Source of the DNA: JB111 sp052093225
Lineage (GTDB): Bacteria > Actinomycetota > Actinomycetes > Actinomycetales > Actinomycetaceae
NCBI GenBank assembly: GCA_052093225.1
Contig: JBQDDG010000007.1
Span: 1-64,000, forward strand
DNA length: 64,000 bases
Reading direction: 5' to 3'
Below the pieces are notes generated by a model. That model had not been told where the DNA came from. It was given only the letters and a program-made list of their open reading frames with translations, and searched no databases. A program made the translations under genes and the position numbers. Of the stretch, positions 34,965 to 44,401 are shown in pieces (position 1 is the first letter of the stretch; each line of letters starts with the position of its first letter).

Positions 34965-37030
34965 GCGATCTCCTGACCCTGGGCCTGGACGGCCGTGATG
35001 GCGACCGTGTTGACGATGTCGCCGACCAGGGCGCCTCGCGAGAGGTCGTTGACCGGCTTGTTGAGGCCCTGGAGCACGGGGCCGACGGCGACCGCGCCCG
35101 CGGAGCGCTGGACCGCCTTGTAGGTGTTGTTGCCCGTGTTGAGGTCCGGGAAGACGAAGACCGTCGCGCGGCCGGCGACCTCGCTCCCGGGCAGCTTCTT
35201 CGAGGCGACGGAGGCGTCGACCGCGGCGTCGTACTGGATCGGGCCCTCGACGACGAGCTCGGCGGCCCGCTCCCGCACGGCGTCCGTCGCCGCGCGCACC
35301 TTCTCCACCTCGGCGCCGGAGCCGGACGCGCCGGTGGAGTAGGACAGCATGGCGATCCGCGGGTCCACCCCGAACTGCGCGGCCGTCTCGGCGGAGCTGA
35401 TGGCGATGTCGGCGAGCTGGCCCGCGTCCGGGTCGGGGTTGACGGCGCAGTCGCCGTAGACGAGGACGCGGTCGGCGAGGCACATGAAGAACACCGAGCT
35501 GACGATCGAGACGCCGGGGCGGGTCCTGATGATCTCGAAGGACGGCTTGATCGTGTGCGCGGTGGTGTGGGCGGCGCCGGAGACCATGCCGCCGGCGTGG
35601 CCGAGGTGGACCATGAGGGTGCCGAAGTAGGAGACGTCGGTGACGATCTCGCGCGCCCGGTCGAGCGTCATCCCCTTGTGCTCGCGCAGCCGGGTGTACT
35701 CGGCCGCGTACTCCTCGACGAGCTCGGAGGTGGCCGGGTCGATGACGTCGGCGGCGTCGATGTCGAGACCGAGCTCGGCGGCGCGCGCCCGCACCTCGGA
35801 CTCCTTGCCGAGGATCGTCAGGTCGGCGACCTGACGGGACAGGACGGTCGAGGCGGCGCGCAGGATCCGGTCGTCGTCCCCCTCGGGCAGCACGATGCGC
35901 TTGCGGTCCGCCCGGGCGCGGTCGAGCAGGGTGGCCTCGAACATCAGGGGCGTGACGACGTCGGTGGTCGGCAGGTCGAGCAGCTCGAGGATGCGTTCGG
36001 CGTCGAGGTTCTGCTCGATGACGCCGAGCGCGAGGTCCCGCTTGCGCTGCGTGTGGCGCGACATCACGCCGCGCGTCCCGGAGACCTTCATCGCCGTCTC
36101 GAACGTGTCGTCCTCGGTGGTGATGACCGGCAGCCGGTCGACGAGGCCCGACATGAGCTGTCGCAGCTGCTCGCTCGGCAGGTGCCCGCCGTTGAGGACC
36201 AGTCCGGACAGCGAGGGGAAGCCCTCGGCCGCGTGGGAGGCGATGACGGCGAGCACGGCGTCGACCCGGTCCGCGGGCGCGATGACGAGCGTGCCCTCCT
36301 TCAGCCGCTCGATGATGTGCTCGGCGTTCATGCCGGTGACGAGGATGTGCTCGGCCTCGCGGGAGAGCAGGTCAGGCTCGCCGAGGTAGAGGCGGCCGCC
36401 GAGCGCGCGGCGGACCTCCTCCACCGTGGGGGCGGCGAGGACGGGGATCTCCGGCAGCACGCCGGTGGGCAGGTCGTCGCCCGCGAAGGCGGCCCGGACC
36501 TCCTCGAGCCGGTCGCTCTCGCACCGGTTGACGACGACGCCGACGGTGCGGGCGTGCCCCTCGGCGATCTCGTTGCGGCCGACCTGGATGACCTGACGGA
36601 TCTCCTCGATGTCCCGGCCGAGACCGCGCGCGACGAGGAGCACGGGTGCGCCGAGGTTGGCGGCGATCCTGGCGTTGGCGGCGAGCTCGGTCGGCGTGGT
36701 GACGTCGGTGTAGTCGGAGCCGACGATGACGACGACGTCGGTCTGGCGGGCGACGGCGCGGTACCGCTCGACGATCGTCGTCAGGGCGGCGCCCTCGTCC
36801 GCGAACCACTCGTCGTAGGTGACGCCGAGGCAGTCGTCGAAGGAGAGGTCGACGGCGTCGTGCTCGAGCAGGAGCTCGAGGACCGGGTCGCGCTCGTCCC
36901 GCGACTCGACGAGCGGGCGGAACACGCCGACCGTCGACGCCCGGCGCGCGAGCTGGTCGACGATGCCGAGCGCGACGAGCGACTTCCCCGTGAAGCCTTC
37001 GATCGAGGCGACGTACAAGCTCTGGGTCAT
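34961..37030 (-). CDS. pta: Phosphate acetyltransferase (long form with DRTGG domain)
   Basis: Pta converts acetyl-CoA and phosphate to acetyl-phosphate. At 689 aa it is the long, three-part type. An N-terminal BioD-like P-loop segment reads SIEGFTGKSLVALGIVDQL. A central DRTGG region covers about residues 215-330. The catalytic PTA domain (about 365-689) has RKRIVLPEGDDDRILRA, GAAHTTAHTIKPSFEII, SYSTGASGSGAEVEKV and VFPDLNTGNNTYKAVQRSAG. The N-terminal regions usually control activity. It forms a coupled operon with ackA and is divergent from the SURF1-like gene. Confidence 0.97.
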
Positions 37031-37172
37031 GCTCCGGGCTCCTTGTCAGGGTGGACGGGACGCGGTGCCGATGCTTCCAGATCGCTGCCCACCGTGCCCG
37101 TCACCACGTGGCGGAGGGACGGCGGGCCCGGTGTGGGCAACGACGGCCCAGTCAACACCCTGCGCGCTCGCC

Positions 37173-37178
37173 TACCCT
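37173..37178 (+). promoter_or_regulatory. -10 element TACCCT for the SURF1-like gene (leaderless)
   Basis: TACCCT ends 6 nt before ATG 37185. Confidence 0.65.
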
Positions 37179-37184
37179 TGGACC

Positions 37185-38357
37185 ATGGACCCGACCGCCG
37201 ACCGATCCGCCGGGGTAGACGCGGAGCAGCGGCCCGAGGCCGGCGGGGTCGCGACGGCACAGGAGCAGGCGGCCGCCCGGCACGAGCAGGGGAGGGCCCG
37301 GCACGACGGGTCGGCGGCCCGGCACGACGGGTCGGCGGCTCACGAGGACCGGCCGACGGCGTCGCCGGACCCGGCACCCGGGCCGCACCCCGGTCGGGGG
37401 CTCGCCCCCGACAGGGACCCCGCGGCGATCGCGGCCGACGCCGCCGCGGCCACATTGGCGAGGGGGTCGAAGGGATCCAGAAGGGCGGCGCGGAGGCGCA
37501 GGCCGCGGCTTCGCCCCGGCGAGCTCTGGCGCTCGGCTCTCTCGCCCCGGATGATCGGCTTCCTCGTGCTGCTCCTGGCCGCCGCGGTGGTCTGCGTCCA
37601 GCTCTCCGCGTGGCAGTTCGACCGCGCGGCCCTGCGCGGCGCCGAGCGGGCGGTCGCCGCCCACGAGGCCACCCTCTCGGCCGACCCGGTGCCGCTCGAG
37701 GACGTGCTGCGCACGCAGACGAGCTTCGGCGCCGACGTCTACGCCACCGGCGTGAGCGTGACCGGCGAGTGGGAGCAGGACCACCAGGTGCTCGTCGTCG
37801 ACCGCGCGGTGGAGGGGGCGGAGGCCGTCCTCGTCGTCACGTCGCTGCGGCTCACGGACGGGCCCGACGCCGGCGCGATGCTCCCGGTGCTGCGCGGCTG
37901 GCTCCCGGCCGACCAGGTGGAGATCAGCGCGGAGGGCGCCGTGGCCGAGGACCCGGGCGCGCTCACGGTTCCGGATGGTCAGGTCGAGGTCGTCGGGCAC
38001 CTGTCGAACTCCGAGCAGGTGCGTGACGGGAGCACCGCCCCCGGCACGGAGCTGTCCATCTCGTCCGGGGCGCTCGCGGGCGCCTGGGGCGGACCCACGT
38101 TCTCCGGCTACCTCGTCCAGGGTGCCCACGACGGCGAGGGCTGGGTCGGGCTCGACGACGGCCTCACCCAGGCCCCGGACCCGACGATCGCCGTCGACAC
38201 CGGGTTCAACCTCCAGAACCTCGCCTACGCCGTCGAGTGGCTGGTCTTCGGGGGCTTCGCCCTGTGGCTGTGGTGGCGCCTGGTGCGTGACGACGCGCTC
38301 GACCGCCGCGACGAGGAGCTGCTCGCGGCCGCCGAGCCTCGACGACCCCACGAGTGA
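37185..38357 (+). CDS. SURF1-family cytochrome oxidase biogenesis protein
   Basis: A 390-aa SURF1/Shy1-type protein thought to help assemble aa3-type cytochrome oxidase. Two transmembrane segments bracket an extracytoplasmic domain: MIGFLVLLLAAAVVCVQLSAWQ near residue 125 and an aromatic C-terminal one (LVFGGFALWLWWRLV). Between them are LVVTSLRLTDGPDAGAMLPV, LRGWLP and a Tyr-Leu-Val block (TFSGYLVQG). The first 115 residues are an unusual low-complexity extension with ARHDGSA repeats and a basic stretch before the membrane. The stop codon lies inside the first CCACGAGTGAGGGG repeat. Confidence 0.85.
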   Translation: MDPTADRSAGVDAEQRPEAGGVATAQEQAAARHEQGRARHDGSAARHDGSAAHEDRPTASPDPAPGPHPGRGLAPDRDPAAIAADAAAATLARGSKGSRRAARRRRPRLRPGELWRSALSPRMIGFLVLLLAAAVVCVQLSAWQFDRAALRGAERAVAAHEATLSADPVPLEDVLRTQTSFGADVYATGVSVTGEWEQDHQVLVVDRAVEGAEAVLVVTSLRLTDGPDAGAMLPVLRGWLPADQVEISAEGAVAEDPGALTVPDGQVEVVGHLSNSEQVRDGSTAPGTELSISSGALAGAWGGPTFSGYLVQGAHDGEGWVGLDDGLTQAPDPTIAVDTGFNLQNLAYAVEWLVFGGFALWLWWRLVRDDALDRRDEELLAAAEPRRPHE

Positions 38358-38520
38358 GGGGCTTCTTCCACGAGTGAGGGGTGCGCGGCGTCCAGGTGAT
38401 CGCCGCCGCGGTCGCGACGCTTCTCGTTCCACGTCTGAGGGGCGGCCGGGCGGCCGGCCCGCCGGCCGGGTGCTGGACCTGTGCGGACACGTGCCACGCA
38501 GCGTGCCCCTCACTCGTCGG
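38348..38520. repeat. CCACGAGTGAGGGG repeats in the gap after the SURF1-like gene
   Basis: Direct copies lie at 38348-38361 and 38368-38381, a diverged one (CCACGTCTGAGGGG) at 38429-38442, and an inverted one (CCCCTCACTCGTCGG) at 38506-38520. The first contains the stop codon of the SURF1-like gene. Direct and inverted copies can pair across the 169-nt gap between convergent genes and may serve as a terminator. Confidence 0.65.
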
Positions 38521-38526
38521 GACAGG

Positions 38527-40260
38527 TCAGTCCTGCTGCCAGCTCTCCCAGAGCGCGGCGTACTCGCCGCCGGCGGCGACCAGCTCGTCGTGCGGGCCGA
38601 GCTCCACGATCCGGCCGTCCTCCACGACGGCGACCCGGTCGGCGTCGTGCGCGGTGTGCAGCCGGTGCGCGATGGCGACCACCGTCCGCCCGGCGAGCAC
38701 GTTGGACAGCGACCGTTCGAGGTGGCGGGCGGCGCGCGGGTCGAGCAGCGAGGTGGCCTCGTCGAGGACGAGCGTGTGCGGGTCGAGGAGCACGAGGCGC
38801 GCGAGAGCGAGCTGCTGGGCCTGCGCGGGCGTGAGGTCGAGCGAGCCGGAGCCCACCTCGGTGGCGAGGCCGTGCTCGAGGCGGTCGACCCACTCGAGCG
38901 CGTCGACGGCGTCCAGCGCGCGCCGCATGCCGTCCTCGTCGACGCCCTCGTCCGCGAGCCGCAGGTTGTCCGCGAGCGTCCCGACGAACACGTGGTGCTC
39001 CTGCGTGACGAGCGCGACCTGGCGCCGCAGCTCCTCCTCGGGCAGGTCGACGAGCCGGACCCCGCCGACGGTGACGGAGCCGCCGGTGGGCGGGTGGATG
39101 CCGGCGAGCATGCGACCGAAGGTCGACTTGCCCGCGCCGGAGGGGCCGACGATCGCCAGGCGCTCGCCGGGCCTGAGGTCGAGGTCGATGCCGTGCAGGA
39201 CGTCCTTGCCCTCGACGTAGGCGTAGCGCACCTCGCGCGCGGTGATCTCGGTGCCGGTGGGCCGGTCGCCGGCGGCTGTGCGGTCCGGCGTCACGAGCGA
39301 GACGCCGAAGATGCGGGCGAGGGACGCGGTGGCGACCTGCAGCTCGTCGATCCACATGAGGAGCTCGGTGAAGGGCTGGCGGACCTGCATCGCGTAGAGC
39401 GCGACGGTGGTGACGGCGCCGATCGACACGACGTCGTTCCCGATGAGCCAGGCACCCCACAGCACGACGGCGGCGAGCGGCAGGACGAAGCTGAGCTCGA
39501 GGCTGCGGAAGAGGTGGACGCGCAGCCAGATGGTGACGACCTCCCAGTGCCACGCCTCCGCCATCGCCTCGTCCGAGCGGCGGCGGCGCGCGCGGCCGAG
39601 CGACAGGGCGTCGACGGTGCCGGCCTGCTCGACGTTCTCGGTGACGACCCCGTTGATCTCCGCGAAGGCGGCGGAGTCCGCGAGGTAGGCGGGCATGGCC
39701 CGCCTGAGGTAGCGACGGGCGCTCCACCACAGCAGCGGCAGCCCGACGAGCAGGCCGATCGCCACCCGCCAGTCCACGAGGAACGCGGCGCCGTAGGTGA
39801 GGACGACCGTGGTCGCGCCGACGAGCAGCGCGGGGATGCCGAAGCGCAGCACCCACTGCACGCGGTCGATGTCGTTGGTCGTGCGTCCGAGCAGGTCGCC
39901 GGTGCCGGCGCGCTCGACGGTCGAGAGCGGCAGGTGCGTGACGGTGCGCAGGAAGTCCTCGCGCAGCTCGGCGAAGAGCTGCTCACCGAGCACGAGGGAC
40001 GCGCGGTGCGCCCAGGCGGCGAGCAGGGTCTGCAGCACGACGGCGGCCACGAGCCAGAGCGCGGTGCGGTCGACCTCGCTCGCCGTCGTCCCCGCGGCGA
40101 CGGAGTCGACGAGGCGGCCGAGCAGCCACGGCATCGTCAGCGCCGCGACGGCCGCGAGGGCCTGGACGGTGACGACGAGCGCGAGCTGGCCGGCGTGCGC
40201 GCGCAGGAAGCGCAGACCGAGGCGCGCCGTGGTGGGGGCGTCGGCGACGGGGAGCCTCAT
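38527..40260 (-). CDS. ABC exporter half-transporter, catalytic subunit with degenerate signature motif
   Basis: A 577-aa transporter with an N-terminal six-helix membrane domain (about residues 1-310) and a C-terminal nucleotide-binding domain. Walker A is intact (GPSGAGKST, about 372), as are the Q-loop (LVTQEHHVF), Walker B with catalytic Glu (TLVLDEATSLLD) and the H-loop (AIAHRLHTAHDADR). The ABC signature is not LSGGQ but LTPAQAQQ (about 476). It forms a heterodimer with the subunit encoded upstream, whose stop overlaps this ATG by 4 nt. The substrate is unknown (drug, peptide or lipid). Confidence 0.92.
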   Translation of the reverse strand: MRLPVADAPTTARLGLRFLRAHAGQLALVVTVQALAAVAALTMPWLLGRLVDSVAAGTTASEVDRTALWLVAAVVLQTLLAAWAHRASLVLGEQLFAELREDFLRTVTHLPLSTVERAGTGDLLGRTTNDIDRVQWVLRFGIPALLVGATTVVLTYGAAFLVDWRVAIGLLVGLPLLWWSARRYLRRAMPAYLADSAAFAEINGVVTENVEQAGTVDALSLGRARRRRSDEAMAEAWHWEVVTIWLRVHLFRSLELSFVLPLAAVVLWGAWLIGNDVVSIGAVTTVALYAMQVRQPFTELLMWIDELQVATASLARIFGVSLVTPDRTAAGDRPTGTEITAREVRYAYVEGKDVLHGIDLDLRPGERLAIVGPSGAGKSTFGRMLAGIHPPTGGSVTVGGVRLVDLPEEELRRQVALVTQEHHVFVGTLADNLRLADEGVDEDGMRRALDAVDALEWVDRLEHGLATEVGSGSLDLTPAQAQQLALARLVLLDPHTLVLDEATSLLDPRAARHLERSLSNVLAGRTVVAIAHRLHTAHDADRVAVVEDGRIVELGPHDELVAAGGEYAALWESWQQD

Positions 40261-42113
40261 CGCACGGCCTCCTGCTCGTCCTCGGCCGTGGTGCGGGTGA
40301 CGACGGCGCGGTACCGGCGGGCGACAGGGTCGCCCTCGCGGGCGCGACGGGCCAGCTCGGCGTGCGGGGCTGCGGCGGTCACCCGTCCGGCGTCGAGGAA
40401 CGCGACGGAGTCCGCGTGCTCGAGCATGAGCGGGGAGGACGTGACGACGACGGTGGTCCGGCCGGCCCGGCGCTCCGCGAGCGCGCCGGCGATCCGGGAC
40501 TCCGTGTGGGCGTCGACGGCGGAGGTCGGCTCGACGAGGACGAGCGCCGGCGCCTCGGTGAGCAGGGCGCGGGCGAGCGCGACCCGCTGGCGCTGACCGC
40601 CGGACAGCGAACGGCCCTTCTCGGCGATCTCGCCGTCGAGCGTGCCGCCGACGGAGTCGAGGACGTCCTGGCCGTCGGCGGCGGCGAGCGCCGTGAGGAG
40701 CGCCGCGTCGTCGCCGGTCTCGCGCACGTCGAGCGTCTCGCGCAGCGTGCCGGCGAACAGCTCGGGGTTCGAGCCCGCGACGACGACCCGCTCGCGGACC
40801 TCGGCCACGGGCAGCTCGTTAACGGGGGTGCCGTCGATCAGGGCGGGGGAGCGGGGCGGCGTGGCCGGGGAGCCGGTCGCGTCCGGGACCAGGTTCGGGT
40901 CGACGAGCCCGAGGTCGGACTGCTCGGGGTCGAGGAGCCGGCCGAGCCGGGCGGCGAGCGCGTTCGCGTCCTCGGGCGGGTCCGAGACGACGGCGACGAA
41001 CCGGCCGGCGTCGGCGACGAACCCCGAGGTGGGGTCGGCCAGCGCCACGCCGTCGCCCGTCCGGGCCGGCCCGGGGGAGGGGCGGGCGTCGGCGGCCTCG
41101 GACTCCGCGAGCGTGCCCGCCGAGGGCTCGGTCCCGACGACGTTGATCACCTTGTCGGCGCCCACCCGCGCCCGGACGAGCACCTGGATGAACTGGGTGA
41201 AGGACTGCAGCGGCGCGGCGAGGTAGGTGGTGAAGCCGAACAGGGTGACGAGGCCGCCGGGCGTCATGTCCCCGGTCAGCGCGAGGTGGGCGCCGAACCA
41301 GACGACGAACGCGACGAACAGTCCGGGCAGGAGCACCTGGAGGCCGCGCATCATCGAGGCGATCGTCGCGACCGAGACGCCCGCGCGGCGCACCTCCTGC
41401 GAGCGGGTGGCGTAGCGGTCGGTGAAGACGTCCTCGCCGCCGATGCCGCGCAGCACGCGCAGGCCGGCCACCGTGTCCGTGGCGAGCGCGCCGAGCCGCC
41501 CCTGGGCCTCGCGCTGGGCCTTCTGCCGCACCTGGAGGGGCTTGATGAGCAGGGCGACGACGGCGGAGACGAGCGGCATCCCGACGAGCACGACGAGGCC
41601 GAGCAGCACGGAGGACCCGAAGAGCACGCCCGCGACGAACACGACCCCGAACAGCGACCCGACGAAGCGCTGGGTCATCTCGAAGAAGTTGCCGATGTGG
41701 AACGTGTCGTTGGTGATCGTCGCGACGACCTCGCCCGTGGGGGCGTTCTTCGTGACGTTCGGGCCGACGCGCGTGACGTGGTGGCCGACGAGCCGGCTCG
41801 TGTGGAACGTGCCGTGCACCCAGCACAGCGTCTCGTAGAGGTGCCCGTAGGCCGAGGAGAGGGAGGCGACGACGCCGACGAGCAGGACGGCGCCCGCCCC
41901 CCACCAGGTGGCGGCCGAGAGCCCCTCGGTGAGCCCGGCGTCGAGGGCGCGGCCGAGCACGAGCGGGATCGCCGCCGTCGAGACCTGCTTGACGACGCCG
42001 AAGGCCACCGCCACCAGCAGCGCGAGCCGCTGCTGCCGGGCCAGCCACAGCAGGACGCTGTTCGCGCTGGTCAGGGGAGGGGACCCGGGATGGCCGGTGG
42101 GCATGCTGAGCAC
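40257..42113 (-). CDS. ABC exporter half-transporter, non-catalytic subunit lacking Walker A
   Basis: About 618 aa with a six-helix domain (GEVVATITNDTFHIGNFFEM, LGALATDTVAGLRVLRGIGG) and a C-terminal nucleotide-binding domain that has kept only part of its motifs. The signature is perfect (LSGGQRQRVALARALL, about residue 503). The Walker A position reads FVAVVSDPPEDANALAARL, with no GxxGxGK. The Walker B Asp is replaced (LVLVEPTSAVD), and both the Q-loop Gln and the H-loop His are missing (VVAGSNPELF, VTSSPLMLEH). It pairs with the downstream subunit. GTG 42113 is chosen from TAGCGT 7 nt upstream; GTG 42143 and ATG 42104 are alternatives. Confidence 0.9.
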   Translation of the reverse strand: MLSMPTGHPGSPPLTSANSVLLWLARQQRLALLVAVAFGVVKQVSTAAIPLVLGRALDAGLTEGLSAATWWGAGAVLLVGVVASLSSAYGHLYETLCWVHGTFHTSRLVGHHVTRVGPNVTKNAPTGEVVATITNDTFHIGNFFEMTQRFVGSLFGVVFVAGVLFGSSVLLGLVVLVGMPLVSAVVALLIKPLQVRQKAQREAQGRLGALATDTVAGLRVLRGIGGEDVFTDRYATRSQEVRRAGVSVATIASMMRGLQVLLPGLFVAFVVWFGAHLALTGDMTPGGLVTLFGFTTYLAAPLQSFTQFIQVLVRARVGADKVINVVGTEPSAGTLAESEAADARPSPGPARTGDGVALADPTSGFVADAGRFVAVVSDPPEDANALAARLGRLLDPEQSDLGLVDPNLVPDATGSPATPPRSPALIDGTPVNELPVAEVRERVVVAGSNPELFAGTLRETLDVRETGDDAALLTALAAADGQDVLDSVGGTLDGEIAEKGRSLSGGQRQRVALARALLTEAPALVLVEPTSAVDAHTESRIAGALAERRAGRTTVVVTSSPLMLEHADSVAFLDAGRVTAAAPHAELARRAREGDPVARRYRAVVTRTTAEDEQEAVR

Positions 42114-42120
42114 TGGTCGG

Positions 42121-42126
42121 ACGCTA
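42121..42126 (-). promoter_or_regulatory. -10 element TAGCGT for the ABC exporter operon (leaderless)
   Basis: On the complement TAGCGT (42126-42121) ends 7 nt before GTG 42113. Confidence 0.5.
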
Positions 42127-42238
42127 CGCCGCCGGGCCGACACCGTTCCATCCCAAATGGGGTGACGGCGGACTCACGGGCGGACCCTCGCGTGACGGAC
42201 GCCGTCGGCCCGGTGCCCGGCCAGGCCCTGCGGCGGGG

Positions 42239-42244
42239 GACAAT
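42239..42244 (+). promoter_or_regulatory. -10-like GACAAT for the DUF3817 gene (leaderless)
   Basis: GACAAT ends 6 nt before ATG 42251. It departs from TANNNT at the first base only. Confidence 0.45.
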
Positions 42245-42250
42245 GGCCCC

Positions 42251-42721
42251 ATGACCGAGCCCGACCTCACCCCCTCAGCAGAGGCCCGCGACGCCGGGCA
42301 GGCCGCCGCCGAGGCGGCCGAGACCCGGGCCCACCGCGCCTTCGGCTGGTACCGCGCCATGGCCTTCGTCACCGGCGTCATGCTGCTCGTCCTCACCGCC
42401 GAGATGGTGCTGAAGTACGTGTTCGGCGCCGCCGGGTACGAGGACGAGTCGAAGTGGTGGACCGCGCGCCCCGTCATGGGCTCGTGGATCGCCATCCTCC
42501 ACGGCTGGATCTACGTGGTCTACGCCGCCACCGTGCTCAACCTGTGGTCGGTCATGCGCTGGGGGCTGGGCCGGATGGTCGCCCTCATCGCCGCCGGCGT
42601 CGTGCCGGTCCTGTCCTTCGTGCTCGAGCGGAAGGCGCACGGCTGGCTGGAGGCCGACCTGCCCGCCGTCACCGGACGTGCCCGGGTGGTGGCCGAGCGG
42701 CGCACTACCCTGGGCAGGTGA
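42251..42721 (+). CDS. DUF3817 membrane protein
   Basis: A 156-aa protein with three predicted membrane helices (AFVTGVMLLVLTAEMVLKY, VMGSWIAILHGWIYVVYAAT and MVALIAAGVVPVLSFVLE). The HGWIYVVYAA and ERK pattern is the DUF3817 hallmark. The function is unknown, but the gene commonly neighbours guaA in actinobacteria. The N-terminus (about 30 residues) is Ala/Glu-rich and soluble. Its stop overlaps the guaA start (GTGA), and the guaA -10 lies inside its last codons. Confidence 0.88.
   Translation: MTEPDLTPSAEARDAGQAAAEAAETRAHRAFGWYRAMAFVTGVMLLVLTAEMVLKYVFGAAGYEDESKWWTARPVMGSWIAILHGWIYVVYAATVLNLWSVMRWGLGRMVALIAAGVVPVLSFVLERKAHGWLEADLPAVTGRARVVAERRTTLGR
42706..42711 (+). promoter_or_regulatory. 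-10 element TACCCT for guaA (leaderless)
   Basis: TACCCT ends 6 nt before GTG 42718, inside the DUF3817 coding sequence. Confidence 0.65.
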
Positions 42722-44322
42722 CCACGGACGCGCCGGACACAGCCGGCACCACGAACCACCGCCCGGTCCTCGTCGTCGACTACGGGGCCCAGTACGCGCA
42801 GCTCATCGCACGGCGCGTGCGCGAGGCCGACGTCCTCTCCGAGGTCGTCCCCCACACGGCGAGCGTGGCGGAGATGCTTCAGAAGGATCCCGCCGCGATC
42901 ATCCTGTCGGGGGGACCGGCGTCGGTGTATGCCGACGGCGCACCCGGCGTCGACCCCGCCCTGTTCGACGCGGGCGTACCCGTGCTGGGCATCTGCTACG
43001 GCTTCCAGGCGATGGCCCGCGCGCTCGGCGGGACCGTCGACGAGACGGGCGAGCGCGAGTACGGCGGCACGATCGTGCGGGTGGACGGCTCAGGCGAGGG
43101 CTCGACCCTGCTCGCCGGCTCCCCGGACGTGCAGACCGTGTGGATGTCCCACGGGGACGCGGTCACCGCGGCCCCCGAGGGCTTCGACGTGCTCGCGACC
43201 TCGGCCGGCGCGCCCGTCGCCGCCTTCGAGGACACCGGTCGCCGCCTGTACGGCATCCAGTGGCACCCCGAGGTCCACCACACCGAGCACGGCCAGACCC
43301 TGCTCGAGACGTTCCTCCGCGACGGCGCGGGCGTCGCCGCGGACTGGACCGCCGAGTCGGTCGTCGCCGAGCAGGTCGAGGCGATCCGCACCCAGATCGG
43401 CGACGCGCGCGTGATCTGCGGGCTCTCCGGCGGGGTGGACTCCTCCGTGGCCGCGGCGCTCGTCCAGCGCGCGGTCGGCGACCAGCTGACCTGCGTGTTC
43501 GTCGACCACGGCCTCATGCGCGCCGGCGAGGTGGAGCAGGTCGAGCGGGACTTCGTGGCCGCCACCGGCGTCGACCTGCGGGTCGTCGACGCGTCGGACA
43601 CGTTCCTCGACGCGCTCGCCGGGGTCACCGACCCCGAGGAGAAGCGCAAGATCATCGGTCGCGAGTTCATCCGCACCTTCGAGGAGGCCGCCGCGTCGGT
43701 GGTCGCCGAGGCGGGGGAGCACGGCGAGCAGGTCCGGTTCCTCGTGCAGGGCACGCTCTACCCCGACGTCGTCGAGTCCGGCGGCGGCGAGGGCGCGGCG
43801 ACGATCAAGTCCCACCACAACGTGGGCGGCCTGCCCGAGGACATGACGTTCGAGCTCGTCGAGCCGCTGCGCCTGCTGTTCAAGGACGAGGTGCGCGCCG
43901 TCGGCCGCGAGATCGGCGTCCCCGAGGCGATCGTCGCCCGCCAGCCGTTCCCCGGCCCCGGGCTCGGGATCCGCATCGTCGGCGAGGTCACCCGCGAGCG
44001 CCTGGAGATCCTGCGCGCCGCGGACCTCGTGGTGCGCGAGGAGCTGAGCGCGGCCGGCCTCGACGAGGCGATCTGGCAGTGCCCGGTCGTGCTGCTCGCC
44101 GACGTCCGCTCCGTCGGCGTCCAGGGCGACGGCCGCACGTACGGCCACCCGATCGTGCTGCGGCCCGTGACCAGCGAGGACGCGATGACGGCCGACTGGT
44201 CGCGGGTGCCCTACGACGTGCTGGCGCGCATCTCGACCCGCATCACCAACACCGTCCCGCAGGTCAACCGGGTGGTGCTCGACGTGACGTCGAAGCCCCC
44301 GGGCACCATCGAGTGGGAGTGA
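42718..44322 (+). CDS. guaA: GMP synthase (glutamine-hydrolysing)
   Basis: GuaA aminates XMP to GMP, the step after guaB. The 534-aa protein has an N-terminal class I glutaminase (ILSGGPASVYADG, nucleophile LGICYGFQAMARALGG, IQWHPEVHHTEHG). Next is the ATP-pyrophosphatase P-loop GLSGGVDSSVAAAL near residue 240. The dimerisation domain ends RVVLDVTSKPPGTIEWE, the invariant C-terminus. Its GTG is both coupled to the previous stop and preceded by a leaderless -10. It acts with guaB and guaB3 12-14 kb upstream. Confidence 0.98.
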   Translation: MTTDAPDTAGTTNHRPVLVVDYGAQYAQLIARRVREADVLSEVVPHTASVAEMLQKDPAAIILSGGPASVYADGAPGVDPALFDAGVPVLGICYGFQAMARALGGTVDETGEREYGGTIVRVDGSGEGSTLLAGSPDVQTVWMSHGDAVTAAPEGFDVLATSAGAPVAAFEDTGRRLYGIQWHPEVHHTEHGQTLLETFLRDGAGVAADWTAESVVAEQVEAIRTQIGDARVICGLSGGVDSSVAAALVQRAVGDQLTCVFVDHGLMRAGEVEQVERDFVAATGVDLRVVDASDTFLDALAGVTDPEEKRKIIGREFIRTFEEAAASVVAEAGEHGEQVRFLVQGTLYPDVVESGGGEGAATIKSHHNVGGLPEDMTFELVEPLRLLFKDEVRAVGREIGVPEAIVARQPFPGPGLGIRIVGEVTRERLEILRAADLVVREELSAAGLDEAIWQCPVVLLADVRSVGVQGDGRTYGHPIVLRPVTSEDAMTADWSRVPYDVLARISTRITNTVPQVNRVVLDVTSKPPGTIEWE

Positions 44323-44389
44323 CTGCCGGGCCCCGGTGGGAGTGACCAGTCGCATCGCGACCCGGCCACTGTGCTGACACGGTGACAGA

Positions 44390-44395
44390 TAACCT
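44390..44395 (+). promoter_or_regulatory. -10 element TAACCT for the 115-aa membrane protein (leaderless)
   Basis: TAACCT ends 6 nt before ATG 44402. Confidence 0.65.
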
Positions 44396-44401
44396 GGACG
44401 C

